This document shows, piece after piece, positions 42,858 to 54,157 of a DNA stretch of 64,000 bases. Under the pieces are notes generated by a model. That model was given only the letters and a program-made list of their open reading frames with translations. It had not been told where the DNA came from and did no database searches. Source of the stretch: Megalobrama amblycephala (lineage: Eukaryota > Chordata > Actinopteri > Cypriniformes > Xenocyprididae); contig NC_063065.1 of assembly GCF_018812025.1 (NCBI RefSeq), positions 31,350,642-31,414,641 of the forward strand, given 5' to 3'. Within the stretch, counting starts at the first letter, position 1. Each line of letters begins with the position of its first letter. The translations under genes were made by a program, and so were the position numbers.

Positions 42858-45184
42858 CACCCTAAAAAATGCTGGGTTAAAAATGGACAAACCCAGCGAT
42901 TGGGTTGTTTTAATATACTTTAGTTTTATTGAACTCAACTATTGTTTAAAAATGACTATATGTCTGGCTTAAAATGAACCCAAAATACGTTGGAAATTAA
43001 ACATCAGACACAATTACTAGAGACAACAATAATAATCAAAAGGTGAACATTTATTAATAAACAATTTAATAAATGTTTAATTATTATTCATTAAACTTAT
43101 TAATAAATGCTCATTTATAAAAACATATTAATAAATGTTGATTGCCAACATATTTTGGGTTCATTTTAAGCAACAATACAGTAATTTTTAAACAATAGTT
43201 GAGTTAAATAAAACTACCCAGCTGGTTGGGCAAACATTTAACCCAATCACTGGGTTAAAACAACCTAATTGCTGAGTTAAAACAATCCAATCGCTGGGTT
43301 AAAACAACCTTTTTCGCTTGGTTAAAACAACCCAAACGCTGTGTTAAAACATCCCATTCACTGGGTTAAAACATCCCATTCGCTGGGTTAAAACAACCTA
43401 ATTGCTGAGTTAAAACAACCCAATCGCTGGGTTAAAACAACCTTTTTCGCTTGGTTAAAACAACCCAATCGCTGGGTTAGAACAACCTTTTTCGCTTGGT
43501 TAAAACAACCCAAACGCTGTGTTAAAACATCCCATTCACTGGGTTAAAACATCCCATTCGCTGGGTTAAAACAACCTAATTGCTGAGTTAAAACAACCCA
43601 ATCGCTGGGTTAAAACAACCTTTTTCGCTTGGTTAAAACAACCCAAACGCTGTGTTAAAACATCCCATTCACTGGGTTAAAACATCCCATTCGCTGGGTT
43701 AAAACAACCTAATTGCTGAGTTAAAACAACCCAATCGCTGGGTTAAAACAACCTTTTTCGCTTGGTTAAAACAACCCAATCGCTGGGTTAGAACAACCTT
43801 TTTCGCTTGGTTAAAACAACCCAAACGCTGTGTTAAAACATCCCATTCACTGGGTTAAAACATCCCATTCGCTGGGTTAAAACAACCTAATTGCTGAGTT
43901 AAAACAACCCAATCGCTGGGTTAGAACAACCTTTTTCGCTTGGTTAAAACAACCCAATCGCTGGGTTAAAACAACCTTTTTCGTTTGGTTAAAACAACCC
44001 AATCACTGGGTTAAAACAACCTTTTTCGTTTGGTTAAAACAACCCAATCGCTGGGTTAAAACAACCTTTTTCGTTTGGTTAAAACAACCCAATCGCTGGG
44101 TTAAAACAACCCAATTGTTGGGTTTAAACAACCCAATCGCTGGGTTAAAACAACCTTTTTCGTTTGGTTAAAACAACCCAATCGCTGGGTTAAAACAACC
44201 TTTTTCGTTTGGTTAAAACAACCCAATCGCTGGGTTAAAACAACCCAATTGTTGGGTTTAAACAACCCAATTGCTGGGTTAAAACAACCTTTTTTGTTTG
44301 GTTAAAACAACCCAATCGCTGGGTTAAAACAACCCAATTGTTGGGTTTAAACAACCCAATCGCTGGGTTAAAACAACCTTTTTTCGTTTGGTTAAAACAA
44401 CCCAATCGCTGGGTTAAAACAACCTTTTTTGCTTGGTTAAAACAACCCAATCGCTGGGTTAAAACAACCTTTTTCGTTTGGTTAAAACAACCCAATCGCT
44501 GGGTTAAAACAACCCAATTGTTGGGTTTAAACAACCCAATTGCTGGGTTAAAACAACCTTTTTTGTTTGGTTAAAACAACCCAATCGCTGGGTTAAAACA
44601 ACCCAATTGTTGGGTTTAAACAACCCAATCGCTGGGTTAAAACAACCTTTATCGCTTGGTTAAAACAACCCAATCGCTGGGTTAAAACAACCTTTTTTGC
44701 TTGGTTAAAACAACCCAATCGCTGGGTTAAAACAACCTTTTTCGTTTGGTTAAAACAACCCAATCGCTGGGTTAAAACAACCCAATTGTTGGGTTTAAAC
44801 AACCCAATTGCTGGGTTAAAACAACCTTTTTTGTTTGGTTAAAACAACCCAATCGCTGGGTTAAAACAACCCAATTGTTGGGTTTAAACAACCCAATCGC
44901 TGGGTTAAAACAACCTTTATCGCTTGGTTAAAACAACCCAATCGCTGGGTTAAAACAACCTTTTTTGCTTGGTTAAAACAACCCAATCTCTGGGTTAAAA
45001 CAACCTTTTTTGCTTGGTTAAAACAACCCAATCGCTGGGTTAAAACAACCCAATTGTTGGGTTTAAACAACCCAATCGCTGGGTTTGTGTGTGCCTGACT
45101 GAAACAGTGTGCAGATCTTTTTTGTATTATTTATCCATTTTCAACATATCTTGGGTTGTTTTTAACCCAGCATTTTTTAGAGTG
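42858..45184. mobile_element. MITE with massively expanded right subterminal repeat
   Basis: The left end CACCCTAAAAAATGCTGGGT is preceded by TA. The family core follows (TGTCTGGCTTAAAATGAACC ... ATTTTGGGTTCATTTTAAGC, 42960-43165), then the repeat array, then the right end GTTTTTAACCCAGCATTTTT plus TAGAGTG followed by TA. Only the right subterminal motif is expanded, which is the opposite end from the 39770 copy. Confidence 0.86.
43240..45085. repeat. 22/23-bp minisatellite, unit AAAACAACCCAATCGCTGGGTT, about 83 copies
   Basis: The unit is the complement of the array at 39835. Two higher-order regimes are visible. From 43300 to about 43920 a multi-unit block recurs (AACAACCTTTTTCGCTTGG, AACCCAAACGCTGTG, CATCCCATTCACTGGG, CATCCCATTCGCTGGG, AACCTAATTGCTGAG), and GCTGTGTTAAAACATCCC is found at least four times. 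From about 43960 to 45085 dimers of AACCTTTTTCGTTTGG and AACCCAATCGCTGGG alternate, punctuated by CCCAATTGTTGGGTTTAAAC in blocks of about 270 bp. Minus frames of 69-99 codons are artefacts. Confidence 0.96.
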
Positions 45185-45226
45185 TAGTATAGTTTCTTTG
45201 ACAATGTTTTGTTTTATTTTTTTGCT

Positions 45227-45492
45227 AATACTTTACAATGAGATCCCATTTGTTAACATTAGTTAATGCATTAGCTATGAACTATTACAATATATTTTTA
45301 AAGCATTTATTAATCTTTGTTAATGTTATTAAAAATATAAGTGTTCATTTTTTGTTCATGTTAGTTCACAAAGTTTTGATTTTAATAATGTATTACTAAA
45401 TTAACATTTGCATATATGCATACTAAGAAATGCTGTAGAAGTATTTTCAATGTTAGTTAATGGTAACTAATGACACCTTATTGTAAAGTGTT
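45227..45492. mobile_element. MITE with ATACTTTACAATGAG / TTATTGTAAAGTGTT ends
   Basis: The inverted ends CTAATACTTTACAATGAG and CTTATTGTAAAGTGTTAG are followed inward by GTTAACATTAGTTAATGCAT and ATGTTAGTTAATGGTAACTA. Fragments of the same family are at 26105 and 42260. Confidence 0.8.
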
Positions 45493-47136
45493 AGTGTTTG
45501 TTTATTATCGTCTCTGCATTAACTGACTGTGCTTCATATCTAGTATGTAAAAACACAGGATTGTTTCCAGTTGAAATTACATAAAGGGTCAAAGACATGT
45601 TTTAAAAATTTATGTTGGTATTCATATTAGTTTCATGTGGCTTTGAAAAACTTGAGAAAAGTTCCCAAATTGAATGGCTCTGACGGTCATGTGACGTAAC
45701 CATCAAGTAAAACGCAGTAAAATATTATATTTACGTCTAGAACGCATCTTAATCATTATTTTTAAAAAAGTGTTTTATTTATTATGTATTATTAATGCAT
45801 AAATATCATTATGACATTTTACAGCCTGAACTAATATTGCCATATGAAAAAGTATCATTATATCATTTTATTTCCCTGTTTATTATAAAATACCAAAATG
45901 GATTTTAATTCAGAATTTTAAAACATGATAATTGATAAACATGAAGCTGTTGTGTGCATGAAATGTATGCATTTTTAATGAACTGTTGAATAAGTTATAT
46001 GGGTTATGCATTTGGCCAAAAATGTCAGCCAATCAGTGAAAAGCTTGATTTCTCTGTTGAATATGCATGAGACGGTCAGGGAACAGACTGTGGGCTGTGC
46101 TGTCTCAGAGTGTGGCCTGTAATCTCCCAATTAACTGGAACTATTTCCAAGTTATGCTTCAATACAGCAGAGAGTCAGGGCATTATTGGAGGTGGAATGG
46201 GATTGGGACACGGTTTACTGTAGCCAAGATCCAGCAAGCTCCCATGGGATCAGCATCCCATATCGGCCTCGTTTATGAATCTGTTGTTTTCCACGCCAAG
46301 AACAATTAGAGCATATTTGTGATTCCTTGCATGTATTATGTGTTTATGCCGCAGCGCAGTGAATGAAAGGCCTGGCACGAGTCCCTCTGCTGGTACTGAC
46401 ATTGTTTCTCTAAACAGAATACACGACTCAAGCTCGACTAACAACAGACTGAGGAAATTATTCTGCTTCTTCCACTAGATTTCCCTGGTGAGAAGGACTT
46501 GAGGTTTGATTGGATTTAGCCTTAAAGCTTGCATCATTATGCGGCCATGCAAAAGGACTTATGGGAGAAAGCTGCCGTCATCGCTTGTTGACACCATGAT
46601 AGCGACCTCTCAGATCTTGAACAGAAATTTCTGCATATTATGGACTGTTGAGATCAGCCTTTTGTCATATATAGTGGAATAATGTGTAGCATTTAACACA
46701 GCATGACCAGAGATTTATTTTTATCTCGGAGAGAATCAGACGGTACGAGCCCTTGGATCTTAAATAGTACAATACAGTTTTTTAAAAATGCACTTTCAGA
46801 TAATATAATATTAATGAAGGCCACTTAAGTGTACTTAAAGAGAGTTAATCATTAATAACTTTCATGTTCTTTTGTCATTTAAAGAAGTGCACTTATTTTG
46901 GTGTTGACTAACATGCACATGTGAAATAACTTGAATATGTTTTTAACTGCATGTGTGTAATTCGATATTACATATAGTTCATATTTTTTAAATGTACTAA
47001 ATTGCAACTTCATTATTACAAATATATTTAAATTCATGCCACACAAATTTCAGTAGAAATTACATTAAAGTATATTTTAGTTTACCATAAATGCTTATCA
47101 GTACATTTAGCTGTAAAGACAACAAAAACGAGACAC
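45493..47136. other. Intron 1, mostly unique; 46050-46450 is a possible conserved block
   Basis: The section 46050-46450 is repeat-free and has the texture of conserved non-coding DNA (CGTTTATGAATCTGTTGTTT, CCCAATTAACTGGAAC, AATATGCATGAGACGG). Its plus and minus frames (46067-46309, 46250-46444) resemble nothing. 46760-47090 is AT-rich. Confidence 0.35.
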
Positions 47137-47137
47137 G

Positions 47138-48865
47138 ACAAAATCAATCAAAACTCACAGCCAATCAGAACAGCATATGGGCGGAGTCTCTGCAAGCGCA
47201 CTGCACTCGCAACCAAATCAATCAAAACTCACAGCCAATCAGAAGAAAGTGTGGGCGGAGTCTCTCTGCAAGCGCACTGCACTAGTAACCAAATTGATCA
47301 AAACTCACAGCCAATCAGAAGAGAGTGTGGGCGGAGTCTCTCTGCAAGCGCACTGCACTAGTAACCAAATCGATCAAAACTCACAGCCAATCAGAAGAGA
47401 GTGTGGGCGGAGTCTCTCTGCAAGCGCACTGCACTAGTAACCAAATCAATCAAATCTCACAGCCAATCAGAAGAGAGTGTGGGCGTAGTCTCTGAAAGCG
47501 CACTGCACTCGTAACCAAATCGATCAAAACTCACAGCCAATCAGGAGAGCATGTGGGCGGAGTCTCTCTGCAAGCGCACTGAACTCGTAACCAAATCAAT
47601 CAAAACTCACAGCCAATCAGAAGAGAGTGTGGGCGGAGTCTCTGCAAGCGCACTGCACTCGCAAACCAAATCAATCAAAACTCACAGCCAATCAGAACAG
47701 CGTATGGGCGGAGTCTCTGCAAGCGCACTGCACTCGCAAACCAAAACTCACAGCCAATCAGAAGAAAGTGTGGGCGGAGTCTCTCTGCAAGCGCACTGCA
47801 CTAGTAACCAAATCGATCAAAACTCACAGCCAATCAGAGGAGAGTGTGGGCGGAGTCTCTCTGCAAGCGCACTGCACTAGTAACCAAATCGATCAAAACT
47901 CACAGCCAATCAGAAGAGAGTGTGGGCGGAGTCTCTCTGCAAGCACACTGCACTTGTAACCAAATTGATCAAAACTCACAGCCAATCAGAAGAGAGTGTG
48001 GGCGGAGTCTCTCTGAAAGCACACTGCACTCGTAACCAAATCGATCAAAACTCACAGCCAATCAAAAGAGTGTGTGGGCGGAGTCTCTCTGCAAGCGCAC
48101 TGCACTAGTAACCAAATCGATCAAAACTCACAGCCAATCAGAAGAGAGTGTGGGCGGAGTCTCTCTGAAAGCACACTGCACTCGTAACCAAATCGATCAA
48201 AACTCACAGCCAATCAAAAGAGTGTGTGGGCGGAGTCTCTTTGCAAGCGCACTGCACTAGTAACCAAATCGATCAAAACTCACAGCCAATCAGAAGAGAG
48301 TGTGGGCGGAGTCTCTCTGAAAGCACACTGCACTCGTAACCAAATCGATCAAAACTCACAGCCAATCAAAAGAGTGTGTGGGCGGAGTCTCTCTGCAAGC
48401 GCACTGCACTAGTAACCAAATCGATCAAAACTCACAGCCAATCAGAAGAGAGTGTGGGCGGAGTCTCTCTGAAAGCACACTGCACTCATAACCAAATCGA
48501 TCAAAACTCACAGCCAATCAAAAGAGTGTGTGGGTGGAGTCTCTTTGCAAGCGCACTGCACTAGTAACCAAATCGATCGAAACTCACAGCCAATCAGAAG
48601 AGAGTGTGGGCGGAGTCTCTCTGAAAGCACACTGCACTCATAACCAAATCGATCAAAACTCACAGCCAATCAAAAGAGTGTGTGGGCGGAGTCTCTCTGA
48701 AAGCACACTGCACTAGTAACCAAATCAACCAAAACTCACAGCCAATCAGAAGAGAGTGTGGGCGGAGTCCCTCTGAAAGCACACTGCACTCGTAACCAAA
48801 TCGATCAAAACTCACAGCCAATCAGAAGAGTGTGTGGGCGGAGTCTCTGCAAGCGCAAACAAATA
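47138..48865. repeat. 76-bp minisatellite with a CCAAT box and a GC box in each unit, about 22 copies
   Basis: The unit is AACCAAATCGATCAAAACTC, ACAGCCAATCAGAAGAGAGT, GTGGGCGGAGTCTCTCTGCA, AGCGCACTGCACTAGT. Starts at 47844, 47920, 48072, 48224, 48376 and 48528 show the 76-bp period and a 152-bp higher-order period. From about 47990 two unit types alternate: CAGAAGAGAG...CTGAAAGCACACTGCACTCG and CAAAAGAGTG...CTGCAAGCGCACTGCACTAG. The first units (47160-47800) lack one CT. AGCCAATCAGA and GGGCGGAG are conserved in nearly every unit; one unit near 48530 has GGGTGGAG. Plus frames of about 62-110 codons are artefacts. Confidence 0.95.
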
Positions 48866-50087
48866 CTGTCACGTCTGGTTAGGACAAAAAGAGGTCTTGT
48901 CATGGCGTCCGGTGGTTAAATCTGTCCTGCTGTATCAGCATCCTGATGTGTCATATTCGTGAGGTGTGAAAGTCAGCATTTTATGCTTTTCAAAGTGTAT
49001 TTTTAAGGTGTTTACAAAATTGCATATCCATTATTCAGCATTATGTAAGTTCACAGTAAACCGATGTTGTCGTTGGAGAGCGCGGCCACACCTACAGCGC
49101 AAATTACATGGCACGAGTGAAAGGTCTCGTCTGACACGGAGGGTTAATTACCCGTCTGTGACCTTTCTCTCTCACTGTCAGATCTCGCTTGTTTCACCCC
49201 GTGACAAATGGAGAGTCAGGGGAGATGTTTGGTTTCTGGATATTTCCGCCCACACACATTGATCCCTCGGGCAAATGAAGCTGTTCCTCTGATTGCTAAA
49301 TCTTTTGTCTGGCCTGAAACCGAGTTTGCCTTGATTCACCCAGACAAGAAAAACAATCTCATGGTCGTATACGACACAATATTCCACGGACTATCAGCAC
49401 AAAGTCTGGTCCACTTTGCAGTTGTTTTTTGGCCAGGATCAGGAGAAGAAACTGAGCAGCTTATATATCATGTCAGTGCGAAGCTACTGTCATCAACAGA
49501 GTGCTTAGCAGGACAAAAACGCTTGGTACTCCACAAATCAGTCGACCACAGCAGTGACAGTCTTCAGGAATTGCTCATGTTCCTTTTCTGTATTCATTAT
49601 GCTGCTGCTGTTCTCATAAGTGCATGAATATTGATTCTATAGGTAAGTGGAGAAATGGTCATTAGATGAACACCGGAAAGTAAAGCGTAAGATTGCTGTG
49701 TTAGCTGTTGAGACCGTCCCGGGGCATCAGATAGCGTTCGTCATGCAAATTCAGTGAGACATGTAAGCAGCACAGTTTGCTTGTCTAATACATATTCATC
49801 AGTCCGGAATTGCTTGGCAAACACTCAGATCAGCTCTGCAAACAGTCTGTAAACTTTAACTTTGCTACTGTTCACAGTATTAGTCATTACATGACTCATG
49901 CGAAAGTGTTCACGCCTGCGACGGAGAATGGCCTTGTTTAATCTTCCTGATGTTTGTTTACAATAGGGCACAAAACTGGCCTGAAACTCTTTAACAAATG
50001 GCCAGTAAAACAGGCCGCTTCGAGCTCAAGATCAGCTCATCAAACCAAATATTATATGAGCTGTTTTATTTATTTTTATTCATTTTT
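48866..50087. other. Intron 1 unique block; a 139-codon frame of no known family
   Basis: Plus frame 49208-49627 (MESQGRCLVSGYFRPHTLIP...) has no signal, domain or splice context that I recognise. It is overlapped by other frames, so I treat it as chance. The DNA is repeat-free and GC-balanced. Confidence 0.35.
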
Positions 50088-50977
50088 AGTGCTGTCAAAA
50101 TTAGCGCGTTAACGCATCCGATTAATTTTTTCAGTTTAACACGTTAAAAATATTTAACGCATTTAACTAACTAGCGTTACATTATATGATCGTGCATTAT
50201 ATGAAATGCTTTTAAACCATTCAAGCGCCACAAGACAATCGAGAACGCGCTGTCTGTGAATGTCGTGTCATGTGACAGAAAGACACGCGCCAGTATCGAG
50301 TTCTCTTTCGACCTTGAACAAACAATAAACCACAGAATTATGACAAAATGCCCATTTTGTCAAATATCCTCTTAAATAATGTCTTAAATGAACTTAAAGA
50401 GTTGTGAGAAAATGAGATGCGCGTCATGTTCGGCAGCGGCAGCTCTTAAAGTGACAGCAGCCTAATAAACCAGATTCTGTGATGTCTGTCATTAATGTTC
50501 ATCAAAGAACAAAGATAACAGAGAAAAGTGTAGCTTTAATACGGATTAATCTATATTTCATTTATAATTTATGCAGTGAAGACTGTAAAGTGTTTGATAA
50601 CTTTATTCAAGTATATTTCCTACCTGTTAGACAGGTAAATGTGACATTTATTATAATGGGTTTATGGGTAAAAGTTATTTTTTAAAGTCTAATAAATGTT
50701 GAAATTGATAGTTTTTAGTTATACTGTAATGTTGAATGTCTATAATTAATGTTTAAATGTTTAATGTTTAAAAAGTTTCATAGAGACATCAGTAGCCCAT
50801 TAGATGCCATTAAACAAATATTTATAATATATACTGTCTTTAAGTTGTTTCTACATTAATTTGGAGAGTAACTGTGAAATTATTACAATATAAAAATATT
50901 AAAAAACTCCAATGTTTTTAATTGCGATTAATTACAGGGAAAAAAAAAAAAACTTTTTTAACCGATTGACAGCACTA
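50088..50977. mobile_element. hAT-like non-autonomous element (AGTGCTGTCAA ends)
   Basis: TAGTGCTGTCAAAATTAGCG and AACCGATTGACAGCACTA are inverted ends. The subterminal GTTAACGCATCCGATTAATT and AATTGCGATTAATTACAGG are also inverted-like. This TIR is widespread in vertebrate hAT-type non-autonomous elements. A frame at 50479-50685 has no transposase similarity. Confidence 0.75.
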
Positions 50978-51117
50978 TTAATTGTATCTGAGGTTTGCCA
51001 TTTTTTGGGACATTTTTTTCATACCTGAATTTTTTCAATTTTACAATAAATATCAAAATGATATATATTATTATTATTTATAAAATTTTATATTTATATA
51101 TGAAATGTCTGTTATTC

Positions 51118-51871
51118 GGGTCATTGACATGATGGGTCAGTTTTTTTTTTTTTGTGCAAAGGCCTTAATAATAATAAACACAGATATGACATCCAAAGTA
51201 TGTAAAGTAGTGCAACTAGATCTCTTTTATTGAATACAAAAGGTTTTAATTATATTTTGCTACATTTAAAGGTATTTTAAAGATTTTGAATTGTCAAAAG
51301 GTCATTCGGTTTAACCGTCCAAAGACCAATACAGCCATTTCATTTGTGATTAAAACATCTTAAAACATAATAAATGTATATATTTTTTATTCCGGCATAA
51401 TTTTATAACATCAAATATAAAATGGCATTAAAATTATGTGTAGAAGTCATTGCTTTGTTATGAGAAATAATGTCTGGAAAAATGAATTTCATTGATGTCA
51501 TTCGGAGTAACCAATATAAAGGGACAATTTTGGATCAAGTCATGCGGTCAGTATCATGTTACAGGATGTGACATCATTCAGACACCTGCAAAGGACCACA
51601 TGGGCATGAAGTAACTAACTCTCTCTTAACTATTTGAAAGATTCATGTTTTCACTTGTCCCGAAACATCAGGTCATTCAGTACAACCGCTATAAAACATG
51701 GACTTTTTTGGTGACAAATTTTGTCCAGCTTGTAAAAAATGACAAAAGCAGTGTTAATTGATTACAAAAACCACATAATCTCATTGTTAACACTTAATAA
51801 AACTTCAAAATTAATTATATCTCCATTATGTTTTTTTTTGCACTTTTAAAAATCTTATTCGTCAATGACCC
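51118..51871. mobile_element. MITE with GGGTCATTGAC / GTCAATGACCC ends and an internal GTCATTCGG motif series
   Basis: The inverted ends GGGTCATTGAC (51118) and GTCAATGACCC (ending 51871) are followed by T-runs and TGTGCAAAGG / TTTTGCACTT. Inside, the motif GGTCATTCGGTTTAACC occurs with variants at about 51301, 51498 (GTCATTCGGAGTAACC) and 51673 (GGTCATTCAGTACAACC), each about 180-200 bp apart. No coding frame. Confidence 0.75.
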
Positions 51872-53794
51872 AAACACAGTTTGTGTTTAAATTGAATTGA
51901 GTAACAACATTGCAAATTTAGCCTAGTTACTGATAGCTATTGACTAAATATGACTAACTATTAATAAACTTATTTTCCATATGTGTGTGTATGCATATAT
52001 ATATTATTATTATTATTTTTACTTAAAATAACTTAAGTAACAGGAATGAATCATTAAACTTGATAAATTCAGCCAACACTACAATTTATTATAAAATGAG
52101 ATAATTTACTTGTAGGGTCCAAATGTTCCTCAGTGTCACTATTTTAAGGAACGTTTATTACGTAATAATTTTAAAAATATGGTCAATATTATGGCATTTT
52201 TTTTTATTATTTTAATTAGTGGATACAGTTCAGAAAATCAAGACTTTTTATAAGCCAAACTCATTGTTTTAAGGGGAAACAGACATTTGATGAGTTAAAA
52301 CTAACTTTTTCCCATGTTATAGGTGTTATATATATATATACAGACACCAAATTCACCAAAGTTAACTCTATTTGTGGGAAGTGCCTACATAGTCTGCTAT
52401 AATTCAGAAGTGGGTCTCTGGTTGCTGCCACTGCTGTTTCTAGTTGTTTCCATCACTCTCTCTCCTTTATGCTGCTGTCATTCCTCTGACTGGATGCAGC
52501 TTCCTCTGGCAGACACACACTGTTTTAATGGTGTGGCTGAAGTTAGACGGCATTCCTCAGTGTAATGAAGATCCGCTGCCTAATGGCAGGCGTTTGACAG
52601 CAGCTGAGGGATGTCGGCTGAGCTGTATTGATTATCCGACTGACAGGCTGTGCTGCAGTCCGTCATAATGGATGAATGAGTCCCGGTGTAATGAGATACA
52701 GCAGAAGTCCAGTCCTCCTGGAAGCAGAGGCAGAGTTTGCTGTTTATAAATAAATATACCAAGTCTCGACAAACATTTTGGGGAGTCGACACACACACAC
52801 ACAAAAAGATGAAACCAGTGCAATATTCTACATTAATACAAATAGGAGTTCTTTTCAAGAGGACATATTAAGCCCTTCTTCAAAGTCTTGATGTTGTTTT
52901 TGTGCTCTACTAGATTGAATGTTGATTATTCTCCTCATATTCTCCATTGTTGCAGCTCCTCTCTTCCCAGTCTGTCAGTAACGCTCTGTTTAGTTCCTGT
53001 CTCTATGAAGCCCCTCCTTCTGAAAAGCATAATGTGCTCTGATTGGTCGGCTGGAGCAGTGTGTTGTGATTGGTGTTTGGGAAATGTCCCGCCCCTTACT
53101 ATAACCTCCACACTACTAACTAACTCAAGCAGGCTCCGCCCCTTTATTCTGCGCATGAATTATTTAAATGAGGAATATTGTGAAGAACTCATGCTGGAGG
53201 GACTTTTTCATGCTCAAACAGCAACATTACACACTGAAGAAACATGAACATGGACAAAAGCAGAATACATTTTCCAATGAAATAACACTGTAATGGCACT
53301 GTATGTACAAATGAAATCTCTTTTCGTATGCCCTCAAACTGTTGTGGCTGTCGAACATGAGCGAGCGTCTGACTCAGCTCGGTTTGTTTTGTTTGTCCTG
53401 TTTGAGAGGTCATTCCTCTAGGATCAATGACCCCATAAACCAGAGGAAGGTCTTTTAGAAGGTCTTCCTGAGAGCGAATACCTCAAATGACTTCAGAGTT
53501 ACAGTGCGTTTCATTGGTTTGTCTTATTTCATCATTTGACAGACATTCGGTTTGATATGTTTTATATAATATAGTAATATTCAGACTTGAGTGTCCAAAT
53601 ACTCACTGAAAATTAATGTGTATATGTCATTGATTTACCCAGGATGTGGTAGATTTTATTAAAATAATAATAATATATATATAAAAAAAATAATAATTAA
53701 TTTTGTAACATTTTCAAAACATCGTCTACATATAATGTATAATTGCAAATGATATATCTTTAATTTTAATTATATTTTTTATCTTTTGTTGCAG
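51872..53794. other. End of vopp1 intron 1; includes a GC/CCAAT-rich repeat fragment
   Basis: A segment at about 52975-53160 (TGTGCTCTGATTGGTCGGCT, GGAAATGTCCCGCCCCTTAC, GGCTCCGCCCCTTTATTC) looks like the inner part of a known cyprinid DNA element. (CA)n at 52791-52803. No supported frame. The polypyrimidine tract and TTGCAG of the exon-2 acceptor close the intron. Confidence 0.5.
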
Positions 53795-53853
53795 TGCATA
53801 GAAGCCAAGAAGTATTGCTGGTATTTTGAAGGAGGATACCCCATCTATTTCAT
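53795..53853 (+). CDS. vopp1: VOPP1 exon 2, start of the Cys-rich lumenal head
   Basis: 59 nt between acceptor TTTTGTTGCAG and donor AT|GTAAGT. It encodes CIEAKKYCWYFEGGYPIYF plus two bases of an Ile codon (phase 2). The human protein reads CTEAKKHCWYFEGLYPTYYIC at this point, so both cysteines and the CWYFEG core are conserved and the next exon should begin by completing Ile-Cys-Arg. The conserved cysteines probably form disulphides in the lumen before the single membrane span. The remaining exons (RSYEDCC, transmembrane, proline-rich tail) were sought in 53854-64000 and not found. Confidence 0.95.
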
Positions 53854-54099
53854 GTAAGTACAATCACTTTTATTTCCATAACTGTTTTCTTCAAACATGT
53901 TATTAGCTCTAACATTCACTCATCTCCACAATCATCATGCATCATCTCCATTATAACTCGCAAAATCTGACATTACCTTGAATTAATCCTGCCATCTGTC
54001 AAGCGTTGTTCATTAACACAGCTGTCCCTTTAAGTCAAGTCATTTCACTCTGCGGCCATCTTTGAAAGTCTCTCGCGCAGCTGTTTCCCTCATGCAGTG

Positions 54100-54157
54100 C
54101 AGCTCCTCTATCTTTGAATGGAGAAACATCAAATTCTCCAAAGCTTTTTACAATTGA
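54100..54157. repeat. Dispersed repeat copy 3 (inverted), left piece
   Basis: ATCTTTGAATGGAGAAACAT, CAAATTCTCCAAAGCTTTTT is the complement of the end of the 21172-21610 block. The repeat is cut here by the TTAA element and resumes at 55625. Confidence 0.8.

Larger units (their letters stand above)
38014..53794 (+). other. vopp1 intron 1 (15.8 kb)
   Basis: It runs from donor GTGAGT to acceptor TTTTGTTGCAG. It is packed with MITEs, two MITE-derived minisatellites, a TTAA element, a 76-bp minisatellite and several small DNA elements listed separately. No other gene is visible in either orientation. Confidence 0.85.

Noticed and set aside
44235..45070. Repetitive protein frames (VLTQRLGCFNQ repeats)
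   Set aside because: They are translations of the 22-bp minisatellite (three units = 66 bp) and appear on both strands.
39835..45085. CRISPR-like arrays of 22-bp direct repeats
   Set aside because: The repeats are contiguous with no unique spacers, they lie inside MITEs in a vertebrate intron, and no cas genes exist.
47091..48716. Series of 62-110 codon plus frames in the 76-bp array
   Set aside because: A 76-bp unit shifts frame at each repeat and every frame ends after about 2.5 units; the pattern is purely periodic.
49208..49627. 139-codon frame in vopp1 intron 1
   Set aside because: No motif or homology I can recognise; length is within chance for a GC-balanced intron of this size.
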